Origin: Candidatus Aminicenantes bacterium RBG_13_64_14
GTDB lineage: Bacteria > Acidobacteriota > Aminicenantia > Aminicenantales > Saccharicenantaceae
Length of the DNA stretch: 11,027 bases
Reading direction: 5' to 3'
NCBI GenBank assembly: GCA_001773855.1
Contig: MEXZ01000143.1
Span: 27,318-38,344 of the forward strand
Shown piece after piece: positions 9,213-11,027 of the stretch. The position numbers were made by a program, and so were the translations under genes. The notes below the pieces were generated by a model. It was given only the letters and a program-made list of their open reading frames with translations, was not told the DNA's origin and did no database searches. Position 1 is the stretch's first letter, and the number at the start of each line of letters is the position of its first letter.

Positions 9213-10667
9213 ATGGCATCCTCTCTCGGCGAACTCAACCCTCGGCATCTCTGGAAGCATTTCGCGAAGATCCTGACCATTCCCCACTGCTCGGGCAACG
9301 AAAAAGCCCTCGGGGATTATGTCCTGTCCGCGGCCAATTCCCTGAACCTGCCCGGCAAGCGCGACAAGGTCGGCAACGTCCTGGTCAGCAAGCCGGCGAC
9401 GGCCGGACGGGAGAACGCCGTGGGCGTCATCCTCCAGGGCCACCTCGACATGGTCTGCGAGAAGAACTCGGACAAGGTCCACGATTTTTTCAAGGACCCG
9501 ATCCTGACGGACATCAAGGGGGAATGGGTTTATGCCCAGGGGACGACTCTCGGGGCCGACAACGGCATCGGCCTGGCCGCGGCCCTGGCGGTCATGGAGG
9601 ACAAGACGCTCGTTCATGGCCCCATGGAATTCCTCTTCACCGTCGACGAAGAGACCGGCCTGACCGGAGCCAACCGGATCCAGAAAGGGTTCTTGGCCGG
9701 GAAGAAGCTCCTCAACCTCGACAGCGAAGACGAGGGGACGTTCACAATCGGCTGCGCCGGCGGGGCGGACTCCGAGCTCGTTTTTCCGGTCGAAAGAAAA
9801 AAAACGGCCTCGAAGAACCTCTACCGGCTGCACCTCCACGGCTTCCGGGGCGGCCACTCCGGCCTGGACATCAACCAGGGCCGGGGCAACGCGATAAAGC
9901 TCCTCGCCCGGATGCTCGGACAGGCCCAGGCGACCGCGCGTTTCGAGGTCATAAGCCTCGAGGGCGGGAGCAAGCATAATGCCATCCCGCGCGAAGCCGT
10001 CGCGGTCGTCGCCTGTCCTCCGGTCCAGGTCCGGGCCCTGACGGTGGCGCTCAATAAGGCATTCGATAAGATCTCTGTCGAGTACAAGGCCGTCGAAGCC
10101 GAGGCCAAGTATTCGTTTGAACCGGCGGCCGGCAAGGACTTCGCCCTGACCCAAGCGTGCCAGCGCGTCCTCTTCAACTTCCTCCTCGCCGTTCCCCATG
10201 GCGTCATTTCCATGCACCCGGAGATCGCCGGACTGGTCGAGACATCGACCAACCTGGCCATCGTCAGGACCGACAAGAAAAAGCTCAAGGTCCTCTGCAG
10301 CACACGCAGTTCCGTCGCCTCAGCCCTCGAAGCGACGCGGGACATCATCAAGTCCGTCTGCGACCTGGCCGGGGCCCGGGCCGAATTCAAGAACGGCTAC
10401 CCCGGCTGGATGCCCAACCTCGCCTCTCCCCTCTTGAAGCATTTAAAGGAGATCTACGCCAAGACCTTCGGGAAAGAGGCCGAGATCGTGGCCGTCCACG
10501 CCGGTCTCGAATGCGGCATCATCGGCGAAAAGTTCCCGGGCATGGACATGATCTCGTTCGGCCCGACGATGAAGAACCCCCATTCGCCCGAGGAACACGT
10601 CCATATCGGGTCGGTCGAGAAATTCTGGACGTTCCTGACGACGGCCCTGGCCGAGCTGTCGAAGTAG
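9213..10667 (+). CDS. pepD: Aminoacyl-histidine dipeptidase / cytosol non-specific dipeptidase
   Basis: This M20C-family di-zinc peptidase hydrolyses X-His and many other dipeptides in the cytosol. The length is 484 residues against 485 in E. coli PepD. Metal and catalytic residues are visible in order: H77 and D79 in LQGHLDMV, bridging D116 in TLGADNGIG, E146-E147 in TVDEETGL, D170 in LLNLDSED, and H457 in NPHSPEEHVHIGS. The central LHGFRGGHSGLDI belongs to the dimerisation/lid domain. ATG 9213 has AAGGAG six bases upstream; an in-frame start at 9069 would run into the znuA coding region and is rejected. The gene is divergent from znuA, and RidA follows 25 bases later. PepD needs zinc-type metals, so sharing a promoter region with the zinc importer is suggestive but unproven. 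Confidence 0.96.
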   Translation: MASSLGELNPRHLWKHFAKILTIPHCSGNEKALGDYVLSAANSLNLPGKRDKVGNVLVSKPATAGRENAVGVILQGHLDMVCEKNSDKVHDFFKDPILTDIKGEWVYAQGTTLGADNGIGLAAALAVMEDKTLVHGPMEFLFTVDEETGLTGANRIQKGFLAGKKLLNLDSEDEGTFTIGCAGGADSELVFPVERKKTASKNLYRLHLHGFRGGHSGLDINQGRGNAIKLLARMLGQAQATARFEVISLEGGSKHNAIPREAVAVVACPPVQVRALTVALNKAFDKISVEYKAVEAEAKYSFEPAAGKDFALTQACQRVLFNFLLAVPHGVISMHPEIAGLVETSTNLAIVRTDKKKLKVLCSTRSSVASALEATRDIIKSVCDLAGARAEFKNGYPGWMPNLASPLLKHLKEIYAKTFGKEAEIVAVHAGLECGIIGEKFPGMDMISFGPTMKNPHSPEEHVHIGSVEKFWTFLTTALAELSK

Positions 10668-10692
10668 TTCCGTGTAAAGGTGAGGCGGGGGC

Positions 10693-11027
10693 GTGAAAAG
10701 ACGGAAGTTTCTTGTTGCGGCGGGGCTCCTGGGTACGTCCGTTTCCAGGGTTTTTGCCGGCTTCGGAAGGAGCAAAACCATGAAAAAGCAAGTTCAAACC
10801 GATAAGGCGCCGAAAGCCATCGGGCCTTATTCCCAAGCCATCATCGCCAACGGGTTCGTCTTCTGCTCGGGCCAGATCCCCATCGATCCGGCCACTGGGA
10901 ACCTCATCAGCGGGACGATCGAGGACGAAACGCGGCAGGTCCTCAAGAACCTCGGGGCGGTGCTCGAAGCCGCAGGTTCCTCCTTTGACGACGTGGTCAA
11001 AACGACCGTCTTCCTCCAGGACATGAA
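10693..11027 (+). CDS. ridA: RidA-family enamine/imine deaminase with predicted Tat signal, partial
   Basis: The RidA (YjgF/YER057c/UK114) core is clear from APKAIGPYSQAI, NGFVFCSGQIPIDPATG and the SFDDVVKTTVFLQDM stretch. The gene runs off the window before the catalytic arginine region. RidA hydrolyses reactive enamines/imines such as 2-aminoacrylate to ketoacids and ammonia. The usual N-terminus corresponds to ATG 10780, but the frame stays open upstream to GTG 10693, with a stop only at 10681. The 29 extra codons form a twin-arginine signal peptide: KRRKFLVAAG, a hydrophobic core LLGTSVS, and a VFA|G cleavage site. AAAGGTGAGG (10676-10685) provides a ribosome-binding site for the GTG. That start leaves only 25 bases after pepD, matching local spacing. 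The RidA call is secure; the start is less so, and both starts may be used. Confidence 0.88.
   Translation, partial: MKRRKFLVAAGLLGTSVSRVFAGFGRSKTMKKQVQTDKAPKAIGPYSQAIIANGFVFCSGQIPIDPATGNLISGTIEDETRQVLKNLGAVLEAAGSSFDDVVKTTVFLQDM
10767..10772 (+). promoter_or_regulatory. Strong internal ribosome-binding site for cytosolic RidA start
   Basis: AAGGAG lies seven bases before ATG 10780, at near-ideal spacing and inside the segment that encodes the junction between the predicted signal peptide and the RidA core. It would initiate a conventional cytosolic RidA (MKKQVQTDKAPKAIG...), giving a second product from the same message. Confidence 0.65.

Noticed and set aside
9129..10217. A 362-codon minus-strand open frame across pepD
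   Set aside because: pepD has all metal ligands in order on the plus strand. The antisense frame is another composition artefact.

Overview
The window is ordinary GC-rich bacterial chromosome. It is densely packed, with short intergenic gaps, four-base or shorter gene junctions, and many long antisense open frames caused by the base composition. No rRNA, tRNA, CRISPR array, transposase or integrase is visible. The gene set is an adenosylhomocysteinase of the short archaeal/thermophile type, a tandem exported M16 pair, a fused formiminotransferase-cyclodeaminase, PepD and RidA. It would suit a peptide- and amino-acid-using member of the Acidobacteriota/Aminicenantes region of the tree. That placement is an impression from gene content and style, not a demonstrated assignment.

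Layout from left to right. (1) The 3' end of a TPR protein resembling PilF/Tgl pilus-assembly proteins (+) converges on ahcY (-). (2) ahcY is divergent from a three-gene + strand operon through a 111-base gap holding plausible back-to-back promoters. The operon is two exported M16-family proteins overlapping by four bases, followed two bases later by the fused FTCD. (3) A 226-base intergenic region between convergent genes (6412-6637) carries C-runs, two perfect GC hairpins, an outer inverted repeat and a G-quadruplex-type pattern on the minus strand. (4) A compact zinc-type ABC importer operon on the minus strand, in transcription order znuA, znuC, znuB. (5) A 92-base divergent promoter region, then pepD (+), and 25 bases later a RidA-family gene that runs off the window end.

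The genes fit together as nitrogen and one-carbon housekeeping. PepD releases amino acids, including histidine, from dipeptides. FTCD handles the formiminoglutamate made in histidine degradation and feeds folate one-carbon units. AhcY keeps the methyl cycle running. RidA removes reactive enamine/imine by-products of amino acid metabolism. ZnuABC would supply zinc for metallopeptidases such as PepD.

I see no clearly new multi-gene system. The two observations most worth following are these. First, the M16 pair appears to have lost both histidines of the HxxEH zinc motif in both subunits; in the first subunit each is one base from a histidine codon. Second, the RidA reading frame continues upstream into a textbook twin-arginine signal peptide, with a strong second ribosome-binding site just before the normal cytosolic start, suggesting an exported or dual-located RidA. 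A possible leaderless znuA transcript and the structured intergenic element are secondary.
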